Part shown: positions 33,548-40,943 of the stretch, one piece after another
How the letters are laid out: every line of letters starts with the position of its first letter
Numbering within the stretch: the first letter of the stretch is position 1
Assembly (NCBI GenBank): GCA_038319025.1
Contig: JBBQCW010000017.1
Coordinates: forward strand, 1-64,000
Direction of reading: 5' to 3'
Source: JBBQCW01 sp038319025
Lineage (GTDB): Bacteria; Actinomycetota; Thermoleophilia; Solirubrobacterales; Solirubrobacteraceae
Length of the DNA: 64,000 nucleotides
Notes under the pieces: generated by a model
Told to the model about the DNA's origin: nothing
Databases searched by the model: none
What the model saw: only the letters and a program-made list of their open reading frames with translations
Translations under genes and position numbers: made by a program

Positions 33548-33621
33548 CGGGGCGTGGCGCAGCCTGGTAGCGCGCTCCGTTCGGGTCGGAGAGGTCCCGA
33601 GTTCGAATCTCGGCGCCCCGA
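33548..33621 (+). tRNA. tRNA-Pro, anticodon CGG
   Basis: A full cloverleaf of 74 nt. Acceptor stem CGGGGCG pairs all seven bases with CGCCCCG, followed by the discriminator A. The D-arm contains GCGC AGCCTGGTA GCGC. The anticodon stem CTCCG/CGGAG holds the loop TTCGGGT, giving anticodon CGG. The T-arm is CCGAG TTCGAAT CTCGG. The C1-G72 pair agrees with bacterial tRNA-Pro identity. CCA is not encoded. Confidence 0.97.
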
Positions 33622-33636
33622 TTAGAACCGAACGAA

Positions 33637-33663
33637 GGCGAACGGCACCCGATGCCGTTCGCC
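33637..33663 (+). terminator. Hairpin after tRNA-Pro
   Basis: A perfect 11-bp inverted repeat, GGCGAACGGCA (33637-33647) and TGCCGTTCGCC (33653-33663), with a 5-base loop, begins 16 bases after the tRNA. It likely ends or protects the tRNA transcript; the T-run that follows is only three bases. The remaining 138 bases before the next gene hold no reading frame I can support. Confidence 0.6.
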
Positions 33664-33801
33664 CGAGTTTGGTGCGCATAGGCCGCACACCCCAGCGGCC
33701 CGCGACTCTCGCGACGCACCACTCATCCAACCGCTTCGGCTCAGAAGAGCGGGTAGCGTTGCTGTTCGGGTGAATGTTCTCGTTCGATCAACTGTCGGTG
33801 C

Positions 33802-35514
33802 ATGAAGCTTCGCGGTCGTGTCGCGTGGTGGTGGCCGGGGGCCTTGATCGCCCTGGCTGTGCTCGTGCTGCTCACGACTGCCGCCCTTCTTTTGGCAGAT
33901 CAGGCGTTGACGAGGCAGGCAAATCGACGCGCTGAGGTGACCGCGTCCCTGGCCGCGCGCGTCGTTTCCGAGCAGACCAAGCGCTTGATCGAAGCGGTAA
34001 ATCAGGCGAGCGTCTCGCTCAGCGCCGTCAAGGTCGGGCCAGGGGACCAGCTAAGTGTCGACGGCCGCCGGACTATTCGACGGACGCTGACCGCATTGGA
34101 CGCAGTCTCCGGGGTGGACTTTGCGTTCCTCGTCGATCCTGCGGCGCGGGTGCTGGCGCTCAGTCCCTCCGATCCGAAGGTGCTCGGCCTTCGGTTCACG
34201 AATCGCGACTGGTATCGCGGGGTTCAACGCAGGTCGCCGTACGTCTCCAGCGCGTACAGGAGCGCCGCTTTCAACCGCCCTCGCGTGAGCGCTGTCGCTG
34301 CTCGGGTCGGAACGCAAACACGTCCGATCGGGTACGTCGTCGTGACGCAAGGCCGGGCCTTGCAGGTGTTGGTCGACCAGCTGTCGGCCAAACAAAGGAT
34401 CGACGTCACCGTCACCGATCAGCGCCACATGATCGTCGCCAGCTCCGGGGATCGCACGCAACGGCTCGTGCGAAATCCGGACACTCAAGCGTCGCTTACG
34501 CGGAGTGCGCCAGGGTCGGATGAGCTCCACGCGTACGCCCAGGTTGAAGGAACTGGCTGGGTGACGACCGCACGGGTCAGTCGAGGTGAGGCATACGCAG
34601 GTCTGGCGTCGGTCCGCGCAGTCATCATCGGCTTAGCGGTGCTAGGCGCTGCCACGCTTGCGCTTCTGCTCGCGGCGCTCGTCTCTATCCGGGAACGACG
34701 GCGTCGGCAGGACTTGCACGAGCAGCTCGCGCACAGTCTTCTGCCCAGGTTTCCGGTGGACGATGAGCGCCTGAGGATTCGCTCGCTCTACCGACCGGGG
34801 GAGCAGCGCGTTCTGCTGGGCGGCGACTTCATGGATGCGATCCGGCTCGACGACGGGACAATCTCGGTGATCGTCGGCGACGTCTGCGGGCACGGGCCCG
34901 GCGCCGTCGGCCTGGCCAATGCTGTTCGCCACGCTTGGCGAACCATGAAGCTCGCCGAGATCGAGGGGACAAAGTTGGCTCGGACACTGCATCGGACTGT
35001 CGTGGAGGAAGTCGAAGACGACTGTCGTTTTGTCACGGCGCTCATGCTCCGGTTTCCACCTGACGGGTCGTCCGTCTTCATAGTGTCTGCGGGACACCCG
35101 GCGCCACTGCTCTTCGTCGAAACAGGGCAGGTTCCCATCGAAGTTGAGAACGGGCCGGCTTTCGGACTCCCGGCGGCTTCTCCGACATGGTCAGAGACCC
35201 GCATCGAGCTGGAAGGAAACTGGTCGTTGCTCGCGTTCACGGACGGCATATTCGAGGGTCGGGCAGGCCAGGGCCAAAGTGAGCGCTACGGGGTGGACCG
35301 GCTCGCGCAGAGCGTCGTACTCCGTCGCACTGCTGACGGTGATGAGCCGTTGCTTCAAGCCGTTCTCGACGAAGCCGAACTGGCCCACGGGGGGCCGCTG
35401 CCGGACGATGTCGCGATGGTTCTGGTGACCCCGTCAGAAACCCCCGATCGACAGCCCGCCACGGTCGCAAGCTCGGTAAACCTTCGCGAGGAGGCGCGGT
35501 TGAGCCTCGACTAG
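33802..35514 (+). CDS. Membrane-bound PP2C phosphatase, RsbU/SpoIIE type, with extracytoplasmic sensor
   Basis: Likely the input phosphatase of the stress module, dephosphorylating a STAS antagonist. 570 residues. Helix 1 (about 11-33) and helix 2 (about 272-295) bound a 235-residue outside domain that looks like a dCache sensor (ALDAVSGVDFAFLVDPAARVL, FTNRDWYRGVQ, GYVVVTQGRALQVLVDQL). After a short helical linker comes the SpoIIE-type PP2C domain with LLGGDFMDAIRL, VIVGDVCGHGPGAVGLA, VSAGHPAPLLF, LLAFTDGIFEGR and PDDVAMVLV, keeping the metal-binding Asp residues. The ligand is unknown. It overlaps the convergent anti-sigma gene by four bases. Confidence 0.92.
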   Translation: MKLRGRVAWWWPGALIALAVLVLLTTAALLLADQALTRQANRRAEVTASLAARVVSEQTKRLIEAVNQASVSLSAVKVGPGDQLSVDGRRTIRRTLTALDAVSGVDFAFLVDPAARVLALSPSDPKVLGLRFTNRDWYRGVQRRSPYVSSAYRSAAFNRPRVSAVAARVGTQTRPIGYVVVTQGRALQVLVDQLSAKQRIDVTVTDQRHMIVASSGDRTQRLVRNPDTQASLTRSAPGSDELHAYAQVEGTGWVTTARVSRGEAYAGLASVRAVIIGLAVLGAATLALLLAALVSIRERRRRQDLHEQLAHSLLPRFPVDDERLRIRSLYRPGEQRVLLGGDFMDAIRLDDGTISVIVGDVCGHGPGAVGLANAVRHAWRTMKLAEIEGTKLARTLHRTVVEEVEDDCRFVTALMLRFPPDGSSVFIVSAGHPAPLLFVETGQVPIEVENGPAFGLPAASPTWSETRIELEGNWSLLAFTDGIFEGRAGQGQSERYGVDRLAQSVVLRRTADGDEPLLQAVLDEAELAHGGPLPDDVAMVLVTPSETPDRQPATVASSVNLREEARLSLD

Positions 35515-35909
35515 CCGTCGACCCCTAGGACGAAAGTCATCCGCACCGCGGCCGCGCGATCTCCGCCTTCGCGGACCTCGAAACGATCCGAGACCGTACT
35601 GATGATCGGTAACCCCAATCCCAGCCCCGGGGAGTCCGGTCGGGGCACAACGCCCGGACCGCGATCGCTCGCGGTGACATGCAGCAGGTGGCCATCCACG
35701 CTCGCGTTGATCTCCATGAGTCCCACCGGGCGACCTTCGTAGGCGTGCATGACCACGTTCGTGCACGCTTCGCTGACCGCCAAGCGGAGGTCGGCTTGTT
35801 GCTGCGCATCCAACCCGAGGGCATCGCCTAGACCGGTCATGACCTGCCGAACAACCGCCACGTTCCTTGGCAGAGCAGCAAGGGAGAGTTCGACGTCAGG
35901 CATCATCAC
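35511..35909 (-). CDS. RsbW-like anti-sigma kinase (first copy)
   Basis: A 132-residue GHKL-type ATPase of the anti-sigma/serine kinase group. The N-box AVSEACTNVVMHAYEG keeps Glu and Asn, the G1 box is DRGPGVVPRPD and the G2 region GLGLGLPIIS. Such proteins bind a SigB-type sigma factor and phosphorylate a STAS antagonist. It starts 42 bases after the PfpI gene on the same strand, so the two probably form an operon. Two ATG codons after the first are alternative starts. Confidence 0.9.
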   Translation of the reverse strand: MMMPDVELSLAALPRNVAVVRQVMTGLGDALGLDAQQQADLRLAVSEACTNVVMHAYEGRPVGLMEINASVDGHLLHVTASDRGPGVVPRPDSPGLGLGLPIISTVSDRFEVREGGDRAAAVRMTFVLGVDG

Positions 35910-35951
35910 GGTTACGGGGAGGGCAGTATTCCATTCGGATCTGAACAGCGG

Positions 35952-36536
35952 TCAGTGTGAGCGCTTCCCCGACACGGCACCAACTGGGTGACGACCCTCA
36001 GCAAACTCTTCCACGATCTTGGCGTTGAATGCCGGGAGATCATCCGGATTGCGGCTGGACACCAGCCCTTGGTCTACGACTACCTCCTCGTCGACCCACG
36101 TGCCGCCGGCGTTACGAATGTCGGTCTGCAGCGACGGCCAGGTGGTGAGGGTTCGGTCGCGCACCAGATCGGCTTCCACGAGTGTCCAAGCCCCGTGGCA
36201 GATCACGCCGACCGGGGTGCCGGCCGCGAATATGTCCTGTACGAAGCGGATCGCGCGCGGATCAGTCCGCAACGCGTCCGGATTCGCAACCCCTCCCGGG
36301 AGCACCAACCCGTCAAAGTCCTCGGCGCGAGCTTCAGTCAACGCGCGGTCGACGGGAAACGTGTTGGCCTTGTCGAGGTGGTTGAACGTCTGGACGGTGC
36401 CGGCCTCTGGGGCGATCAGCACCGTGGTCGCGCCGGCCTCATCCGCCGCCCGCCGCGGCTCGGTGAGCTCACGGTCCTCGATGCCTTCCTGCGCGACGAG
36501 AAAGGCGATGGTCTTGCCGTGCAGTTCATTGGCCAT
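35952..36536 (-). CDS. DJ-1/PfpI family protein
   Basis: 194 residues of the PfpI branch of the class I glutamine-amidotransferase-like fold. The nucleophile Cys113 is in the elbow GVICHGAWTL, with Glu18 in AQEGIEDRELTEP near the start. Relatives act as deglycases, chaperones or proteases under stress; the exact activity is open. AAGGAG stands nine bases before the ATG. A GTTT-N16-TGGTAT promoter and a perfect palindrome lie upstream, and an anti-sigma gene follows. Confidence 0.9.
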   Translation of the reverse strand: MANELHGKTIAFLVAQEGIEDRELTEPRRAADEAGATTVLIAPEAGTVQTFNHLDKANTFPVDRALTEARAEDFDGLVLPGGVANPDALRTDPRAIRFVQDIFAAGTPVGVICHGAWTLVEADLVRDRTLTTWPSLQTDIRNAGGTWVDEEVVVDQGLVSSRNPDDLPAFNAKIVEEFAEGRHPVGAVSGKRSH

Positions 36537-36567
36537 GTCTGCGCTCCTTGGTCGGGTTGCCCCAGCG

Positions 36568-36593
36568 ATACCACTGAACCGTGCGGTTCAAAC
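36568..36593 (-). promoter_or_regulatory. SigB-type promoter for the PfpI/anti-sigma operon
   Basis: On the minus strand GTTT (36593-36590) is followed after 16 bases by TGGTAT (36573-36568), one mismatch from the GGGTAT -10 box of SigB/SigF promoters. The spacer contains GAACCGCACGGTTC. Confidence 0.55.
36576..36589. promoter_or_regulatory. Perfect palindrome inside the PfpI promoter spacer
   Basis: GAACCG-TG-CGGTTC (36576-36589) has 6-bp arms and a 2-base centre. It occupies the spacer between the proposed -35 and -10 elements of the PfpI operon, a position where a repressor or MerR-like activator would act. Confidence 0.45.
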
Positions 36594-36666
36594 TCGGGCG
36601 GGAGCACGACCAACTCCTCCGGGGACCTGCGAGACACCCTCAAAAAGCGAAACTCTCGCGAATGTC

Positions 36667-36691
36667 GTTAGGCAAGGGGCAGATCGGGCAT
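36667..36691 (+). promoter_or_regulatory. SigB-type promoter for the second anti-sigma gene
   Basis: GTTA (36667-36670), 15 bases, then GGGCAT (36686-36691). The ATG at 36701 follows exactly nine bases after the -10 box, so the transcript would be leaderless or nearly so. Confidence 0.55.
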
Positions 36692-36700
36692 AACGGACCC

Positions 36701-37126
36701 ATGACCGGGATCCCGACGATCGCAAGCAGTATGCAACTCGTCATGCCATCGACCCCACAGAGCGTGCCCCAAGCTCGCCGAGTGGTCGATGCGCTCCTCG
36801 GTCAGGGTTTTCGGCAGGAGGATCACGACCGCATCGCGCTCGCGGTCAGCGAGGCGTGCACGAACGTCGTGCTGCATGCGTATCGCGACTGCGCCATCGG
36901 GGTAATCGCCCTCAAGGCCTCTACATCACCATCACGCGTGACCATCAGGATCACCGACACTGGTTTGGGGGTCGTGCCTCGTCTGGAGTCGCCCGGCGCG
37001 GGCTTCGGCATCATGCTGATGCGGCGTCTGAGCGACGAGATGCACCTTGAGCGCTCCCACGAGTCCACCGTGGTCGAGATGACGTTCATCACCGACCAAT
37101 CCGAGCGAGAGTGCGCGACGGTCTGA
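36701..37126 (+). CDS. RsbW-like anti-sigma kinase (second copy)
   Basis: 141 residues, GHKL ATPase fold. N-box AVSEACTNVVLHAYRD, G1 box DTGLGVVPR and a glycine-rich GAGFGIMLMRRLSDEM; the kinase residues are retained. It is clearly a paralogue of the first anti-sigma gene (shared EACTNVV and GVVPR). I chose the ATG at 36701 because a SigB-type -10 lies nine bases upstream; in-frame codons back to 36581 would include the promoter. Convergent with the STAS gene 26 bases on. Confidence 0.88.
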   Translation: MTGIPTIASSMQLVMPSTPQSVPQARRVVDALLGQGFRQEDHDRIALAVSEACTNVVLHAYRDCAIGVIALKASTSPSRVTIRITDTGLGVVPRLESPGAGFGIMLMRRLSDEMHLERSHESTVVEMTFITDQSERECATV

Positions 37127-37151
37127 CGCCTTCAGCCGGCCGACCGATCGG

Positions 37152-37490
37152 TTAGCTGGTGGGGGCCTCATTGCGGTAGCGGAACTGATCCGCAAGGCCC
37201 ACCAGCGCAAAAACGCGTCGCACCTCTGGTGAGCCGCGGCTGATCGTGAAGGCGTGCTCGGCGCGTACGGCCATCACCTGCGACTGAAGCAGGACGCGAA
37301 TCCCGCTCGAGTCGATGAACGCGAGCGAATCCAAGTCGACGGAGACATCAGATCCAGCGTTCAAATGGCGCTTCACACTCTGTTCCACATCGGCGGCTGA
37401 CGCAATGTCCAGTTCGCCGTGCAGCTCCAGCACCACGACGCCCTGCTCGGTCCGTTCGCGGATCTCAAGTTCGAAAGGCGTTGGGGTCAT
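37152..37490 (-). CDS. STAS-domain anti-sigma factor antagonist
   Basis: 112 residues of the RsbV/SpoIIAA type. The phosphorylation loop LAFIDSSGIRVLL has the Asp-Ser-Ser-Gly pattern, with Ser61 the expected phosphosite. When dephosphorylated it should free the sigma factor by binding an RsbW-like partner. It is divergent from the sigma gene, with 137 bases between them, and close to both kinases and the phosphatase. Confidence 0.92.
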   Translation of the reverse strand: MTPTPFELEIRERTEQGVVVLELHGELDIASAADVEQSVKRHLNAGSDVSVDLDSLAFIDSSGIRVLLQSQVMAVRAEHAFTISRGSPEVRRVFALVGLADQFRYRNEAPTS

Positions 37491-37551
37491 AGCATTCGGG
37501 AGAGCAGCGGGGGGCCGCTCGCGCGGAACAATAGCGACCTCATTGCACCAC

Positions 37552-37577
37552 GTTTATCGCCCGTTGTTGCGGGGCAG
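37552..37577 (+). promoter_or_regulatory. Candidate SigB-type promoter of the sigma gene
   Basis: GTTT (37552-37555), 16 bases, then GGGCAG (37572-37577), two mismatches from GGGTAT in the -10. The leader would be about 45 bases. It would allow autoregulation, common for this sigma class. Confidence 0.4.
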
Positions 37578-37627
37578 CATGGCGGCGAGCCCAGTTCACC
37601 GCCACCGATCGAGCGAAAGATGTGGTC

Positions 37628-38407
37628 ATGAGTGCTCTTGTCGAATCTCACGCGACCGTCAACCGCCGCACCCGCCTCAGCGCTGCACAGGAGAGGGATC
37701 TGGTGCACCGGTGGCAACACGGAGGTGACCGGGATGCACGAGACACCCTCGTTGAGTGCACGCTCCCGCTGGTGCGCCACATCGCCCGTTCCTACGCCGA
37801 CCGAGGCGAGTCGCTCGAGGATCTGATCCAGGTCGGTTCGATCGGGCTGGTACTGGCTATCGACCGATTCGACCTTGACCGCGGGCTGCGCCTCAGCACG
37901 TTCGCCGCCCCGACGATTTCCGGTGAGATCAAGCGTCATTTCCGCGATCGCACCTGGTCGGTGCGTACGCCACGAAGCCTCAAGGAGGCCTACGCGGTCC
38001 TACGTCTCGCCCGTGAGCGGTTCACGGATGAGCACGGCCGGTCCCCGAATGTGGCCGAGCTCGTTGACCTGACCCAGTACAGCGAGTCAGAGGTGCTCGA
38101 CGCCCTCGACGCGGGGCGGAATTACGTTGCCGCATCGCTCGACGCGCCCGTGGTCGGCGACCTCGGCGCTCGCGCCGTCATCGATGGTGTGGCAGCGCAC
38201 GATGAGAGCTTTGATCGGGCCGATGACCGCATGTTCGTCGAGGCCGGCTTGATGAGCCTCCCGATCCGCGAGCGGCGCGTGCTGCTCATGCGATTTTCCG
38301 AAGGGCTGACGCAAAGTGAGATCGCCGAGCGCGTAGGCCTTTCGCAGATGCACATATCGCGACTTCTGACCTCGTCGCTGCGCACACTCCGGGGCGAACT
38401 CGCCTGA
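37628..38407 (+). CDS. SigB/SigF-type RNA polymerase sigma factor
   Basis: A group 3 sigma factor of 259 residues. Region 2 is ESLEDLIQVGSIGLVLAIDRFDLDRGLRLSTFA with the DNA-melting segment, region 3 TPRSLKEAYAVLRLARERF, and region 4 the helix-turn-helix LTQSEIAERVGLSQMHISRLL. The ATG at 37628 is used; a GTG two codons before is possible. It is the centre of the partner-switching genes in 33.8-38.9 kb. Confidence 0.94.
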   Translation: MSALVESHATVNRRTRLSAAQERDLVHRWQHGGDRDARDTLVECTLPLVRHIARSYADRGESLEDLIQVGSIGLVLAIDRFDLDRGLRLSTFAAPTISGEIKRHFRDRTWSVRTPRSLKEAYAVLRLARERFTDEHGRSPNVAELVDLTQYSESEVLDALDAGRNYVAASLDAPVVGDLGARAVIDGVAAHDESFDRADDRMFVEAGLMSLPIRERRVLLMRFSEGLTQSEIAERVGLSQMHISRLLTSSLRTLRGELA

Positions 38408-38458
38408 ACGGACGAGGGCAGTACCGAGTCCGTGAGATACTGAGCTCTGTGGCTGTCG

Positions 38459-38863
38459 ATGCTTGAGAAGAGCACAGCGGAGACAGAAGAAACGATGCAT
38501 CTGGTCGTGATGGCGGGGGTGCTTGCGGGTCCGGTGCTTTCGCGTCTGATCGGCATCGCAGCTGCCCGGGCAGACCTGCCCGTAGATCGCATCGAAGACG
38601 CTCTGAACATCGCCGGCGCGATAGCACTCCAAGTTCCAAACCATTTGGTTGAGGAGTCCAAGTCGTCGTTACGCGTCACCGTTTCCAGCGCATGTCGACG
38701 CCTGGAAGTCGAAGTGGAGGCGCTACGGCCCGGCGGCGCAGCTGCGCTGCTCGCCGAGATCGGGCTCGGCAACTCGCATGACGCGATCGCGCGGGTGGCC
38801 ACCACCACCCGAGTCACGATGGATGCGCGCGGTGAGCGGCTTCATATCGTGGTCGACGCCTGA
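38459..38863 (+). CDS. Degenerate RsbW-like protein downstream of the sigma gene
   Basis: 134 residues. The layout MAGVLAGPVLSRLIGIAAAR, LPVDRIEDALNIAGAIALQV and RRLEVEVEALRPGGAAALL parallels the GHKL anti-sigma kinases, but the N-box lacks the catalytic Glu and the Asn, and there is no G1/G2 glycine box. A kinase-dead sigma binder is my best guess. It lies 51 bases after the sigma gene on the same strand. The ATG at 38495, with GGAGAC 11 bases ahead, may be the true start and would give 122 residues. Confidence 0.65.
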   Translation: MLEKSTAETEETMHLVVMAGVLAGPVLSRLIGIAAARADLPVDRIEDALNIAGAIALQVPNHLVEESKSSLRVTVSSACRRLEVEVEALRPGGAAALLAEIGLGNSHDAIARVATTTRVTMDARGERLHIVVDA

Positions 38864-38909
38864 GCTGCTTGTGGTCGGCGGAACGCTGGCCGGCCCGCGC
38901 ACCCACCGA

Positions 38910-39584
38910 TCAAGCAGTTACGAGTGCTGACCGCCGGGCTTTGCACAGGTGGGCGCCGAGATCTTCGAGCGTGGCGAACACGCGATGTGCCCCGGCCTTC
39001 AGGAGGTTTCCTTCGCTGATGCCGCCGGTCAGGACGCCAAGTGAGGGGATCTCGGCCACTGCGGCGGCCTCGCAGTCCCAGGTTGTGTCGCCGACCATGA
39101 CGGCCGAGCGGGTGCCGGCCTTGCGCAGCGCAACCTCAAGCAGGTCCGGATGCGGCTTGGTCGCATCAACGTCAGCCGAGGTTGTCCATGCACGGACGAG
39201 GTGACCAGCGTCCAAAAGGCGAACGTAGCGCTCCATCTCCCAAGCGCTGGCGCCGCTCGTCAAGATGACCGTCAAGCCGGTCCGGGACAGGTCTTGCAGC
39301 AGGGTGCGGGCGCCGGGCAGCGCGGTGACGTCGTCGATCAGTTCCCGATATATCGCCTCTTCGCGTTCGCGGATGGCTTGGCCGGCACGCTCTTCGACAT
39401 CGGCGCCGCAGATCGCGGCCACGAGGCGGTCGCCTCCCATGCCGAGGTGCCGATGAACTTGCCACAAAGGAACGGTTTGTCCGCGTGCACGCAGCGCCTG
39501 GTCCCAGGCGATGACGTGCTGGTAGCTGGAGTCGACCAGCGTGCCGTCGACGTCCAGCAAAACGGTTTCAACGGATCCAGCCAT
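38910..39584 (-). CDS. HAD-family phosphatase
   Basis: 224 residues, phosphoglycolate-phosphatase-like. Motif I is LLDVDGTLVDSS (Asp11, Asp13), motif II VILTSGAS, motif III with the Lys in DATKPHPDLL, and motif IV MVGDTTWDCEAA. The cap helices lie between motifs I and II. The ATG at 39584 is chosen because a GGGTAC -10 box ends 10 bases upstream; the frame is open to 39653. Substrate unknown. Confidence 0.85.
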   Translation of the reverse strand: MAGSVETVLLDVDGTLVDSSYQHVIAWDQALRARGQTVPLWQVHRHLGMGGDRLVAAICGADVEERAGQAIREREEAIYRELIDDVTALPGARTLLQDLSRTGLTVILTSGASAWEMERYVRLLDAGHLVRAWTTSADVDATKPHPDLLEVALRKAGTRSAVMVGDTTWDCEAAAVAEIPSLGVLTGGISEGNLLKAGAHRVFATLEDLGAHLCKARRSALVTA

Positions 39585-39594
39585 GCCGATGTGA

Positions 39595-39619
39595 GTACCC
39601 AGCGCAGGAACTGATGAAC
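39595..39619 (-). promoter_or_regulatory. SigB-type promoter of the HAD phosphatase gene
   Basis: On the minus strand GTTC (39619-39616), 15 bases, GGGTAC (39600-39595). The ATG lies 10 bases after the -10 box. Confidence 0.65.
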
Positions 39620-39686
39620 CCTGGATCGACTGCCGCGCGAGCAGGGACGCCATGCTCGCGGCGACGCTCCACTCCGACGGTCGCCG

Positions 39687-39788
39687 TTACAGCAGCCGAA
39701 GAACGATGATCACGAGAATGACGATCACGAGCAGGCCGATGATCCCGTAACCGGTTCCGGCAATGGCCAACATCGCTGCAGCTGACAT
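39687..39788 (-). CDS. 33-residue single-helix membrane peptide
   Basis: MSAAAMLAIAGTGYGIIGLL leads into a run of Val/Ile/Leu and ends RLL: one transmembrane helix and almost nothing else. AAGGAG stands seven bases before the ATG, and a textbook GTTT-N15-GGGTAC promoter lies 47 bases upstream of the start. Short hydrophobic peptides of this kind are found in actinobacterial stress regulons; the exact family is not known to me. Confidence 0.75.
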   Translation of the reverse strand: MSAAAMLAIAGTGYGIIGLLVIVILVIIVLRLL

Positions 39789-39834
39789 GTCATCTCCTTC
39801 GGTTGTCCCGCTCGGCGAGCGCGTTGGCCACTCG

Positions 39835-39859
39835 GTACCCGTTCGAGCATGCCGGAAAC
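39835..39859 (-). promoter_or_regulatory. SigB-type promoter of the 33-residue peptide gene
   Basis: On the minus strand GTTT (39859-39856), exactly 15 bases, GGGTAC (39840-39835). It is one of the best matches to GTTT-N15-GGGTAY in the window. Confidence 0.7.
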
Positions 39860-39991
39860 CGTTTCTTCGTCTCGCGCGCCGAGCCGCGTCGCCCGGTTCG
39901 CCGCTGCCTACGAGGACATGCTCGCCGCGATCGCCGAGAACCAGAAGCGACGGTCGTGAGCGTGGCGGGCCGCGCAGCCGTAGGTCGGAGC

Positions 39992-40878
39992 ATGGACCGT
40001 TCGAGAATCCTGGTCACCGGTGCAACTGGGTTTGTTGGGGGTGTCCTTACCAACGCCTTGGCGGAGGCCGGCGTTTCGACCCGCGCCTTCGTTCGCGATG
40101 CGGCCGCCTATGACGGACCTCACGGGGTGGATGTCGCCGAGGGCGACCTTGATGATGAAGCTGCCACCGCCGCAGCTATGCACGACGTCGACGTCGCCTA
40201 CTACCTGGTGCACTCGATGGGCAGCGGGTCCGGCGAGGACTTCGCGGATCGCGATCGGAAACTGGCCGAGTGCACCGTCGCCGCCGCCACGCGTGCGGAC
40301 ATACGACGCATCGTCTATCTGGGGGGCGTGCATCCCGCCGGCGAGGGTAGTGAGCACCTCGACTCGCGGCGCGAGGTCGAAGACACTCTGGCGGCGTTCT
40401 CCGGCGAGTTCGTCGCTCTGCGCGCGTCGATGATCGTCGGTGCGGGCAGCGCTTCCTTTCGTGCGCTCGCGCAGATCGTCGAGCGGCTACCGGTTCTGGC
40501 TCTGCCGTCGTGGCGTGACCAGAGCACTCAGCCGATCGCGGTGGACGATGTCGTGGGTGCATTGATGGGGCGCGCACCGTCATGCCGGGCCGATACGACA
40601 TCGCGGGTGCCGACACCCTCACCTACGAGGAGATGACGGAGGTCATCGCTGACCTGTTGGGCCAACCCCACCGCTCTGTCCCGCTGCCGTTCAGCAGCAG
40701 TCGTCTGGAAGGAGCGGCCGCGGCTCTGGTGGCCGACGGTGACCGCGATCTGCTGACGCCGCTCATGGAGGGACTGCACGCTGACATCCTCGTTCGGGAG
40801 AACATGCTCCCAACGAGATTCGGGATCAGTCCGATGACGTTCCGTGAAGCCGCTGAGCGGGCACTCCAGCGCTTGTGA
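39992..40878 (+). pseudogene. NAD(P)-binding epimerase/NmrA-like protein, frameshifted
   Basis: The ATG at 39992 opens an NAD(P)-binding Rossmann protein: ILVTGATGFVGGVLTNALAEAG, then VDVAYYLVHSMGSGS and the catalytic region. At about 40565-40585 the protein continues one frame back: the first frame gives AVDDVVGALMGRA and then loses homology, while the frame from 40582 reads MPGRYDIAGADTLTYEEMTE, the expected next segment, to 40878. One missing base in the run GGGG at 40567-40570 would explain it. Together the two parts make about 295 residues, a normal length. Either a recent mutation or an error in the sequence. Confidence 0.8.
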
Positions 40879-40908
40879 AGGGACACAGATCGGAGGCGAC
40901 GAGCGGAC

Positions 40909-40927
40909 GCCGTTCACGGCAAACGGC
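40909..40927. terminator. Weak hairpin between convergent genes
   Basis: GCCGTT (40909-40914) and AACGGC (40922-40927) can pair around seven bases in the 65-base gap between the convergent epimerase and decarboxylase genes. Further AACGGC/GCCGTT copies close by allow other pairings. No T-run. Confidence 0.3.
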
Positions 40928-40943
40928 TTGAACGGCTTCCGTA

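Noticed and set aside
33548..33801. tRNA-Pro as an attachment site for a genomic island beginning with the stress module.
   Set aside because: I found no second copy of the tRNA 3' end in the window, no integrase, and the downstream genes are ordinary chromosomal types.
33780..33801. A SigB-type promoter before the phosphatase gene (GGGTAG near 33750).
   Set aside because: Only GCTT-N14 stands upstream, a poor -35 with a different spacing from the other sites.
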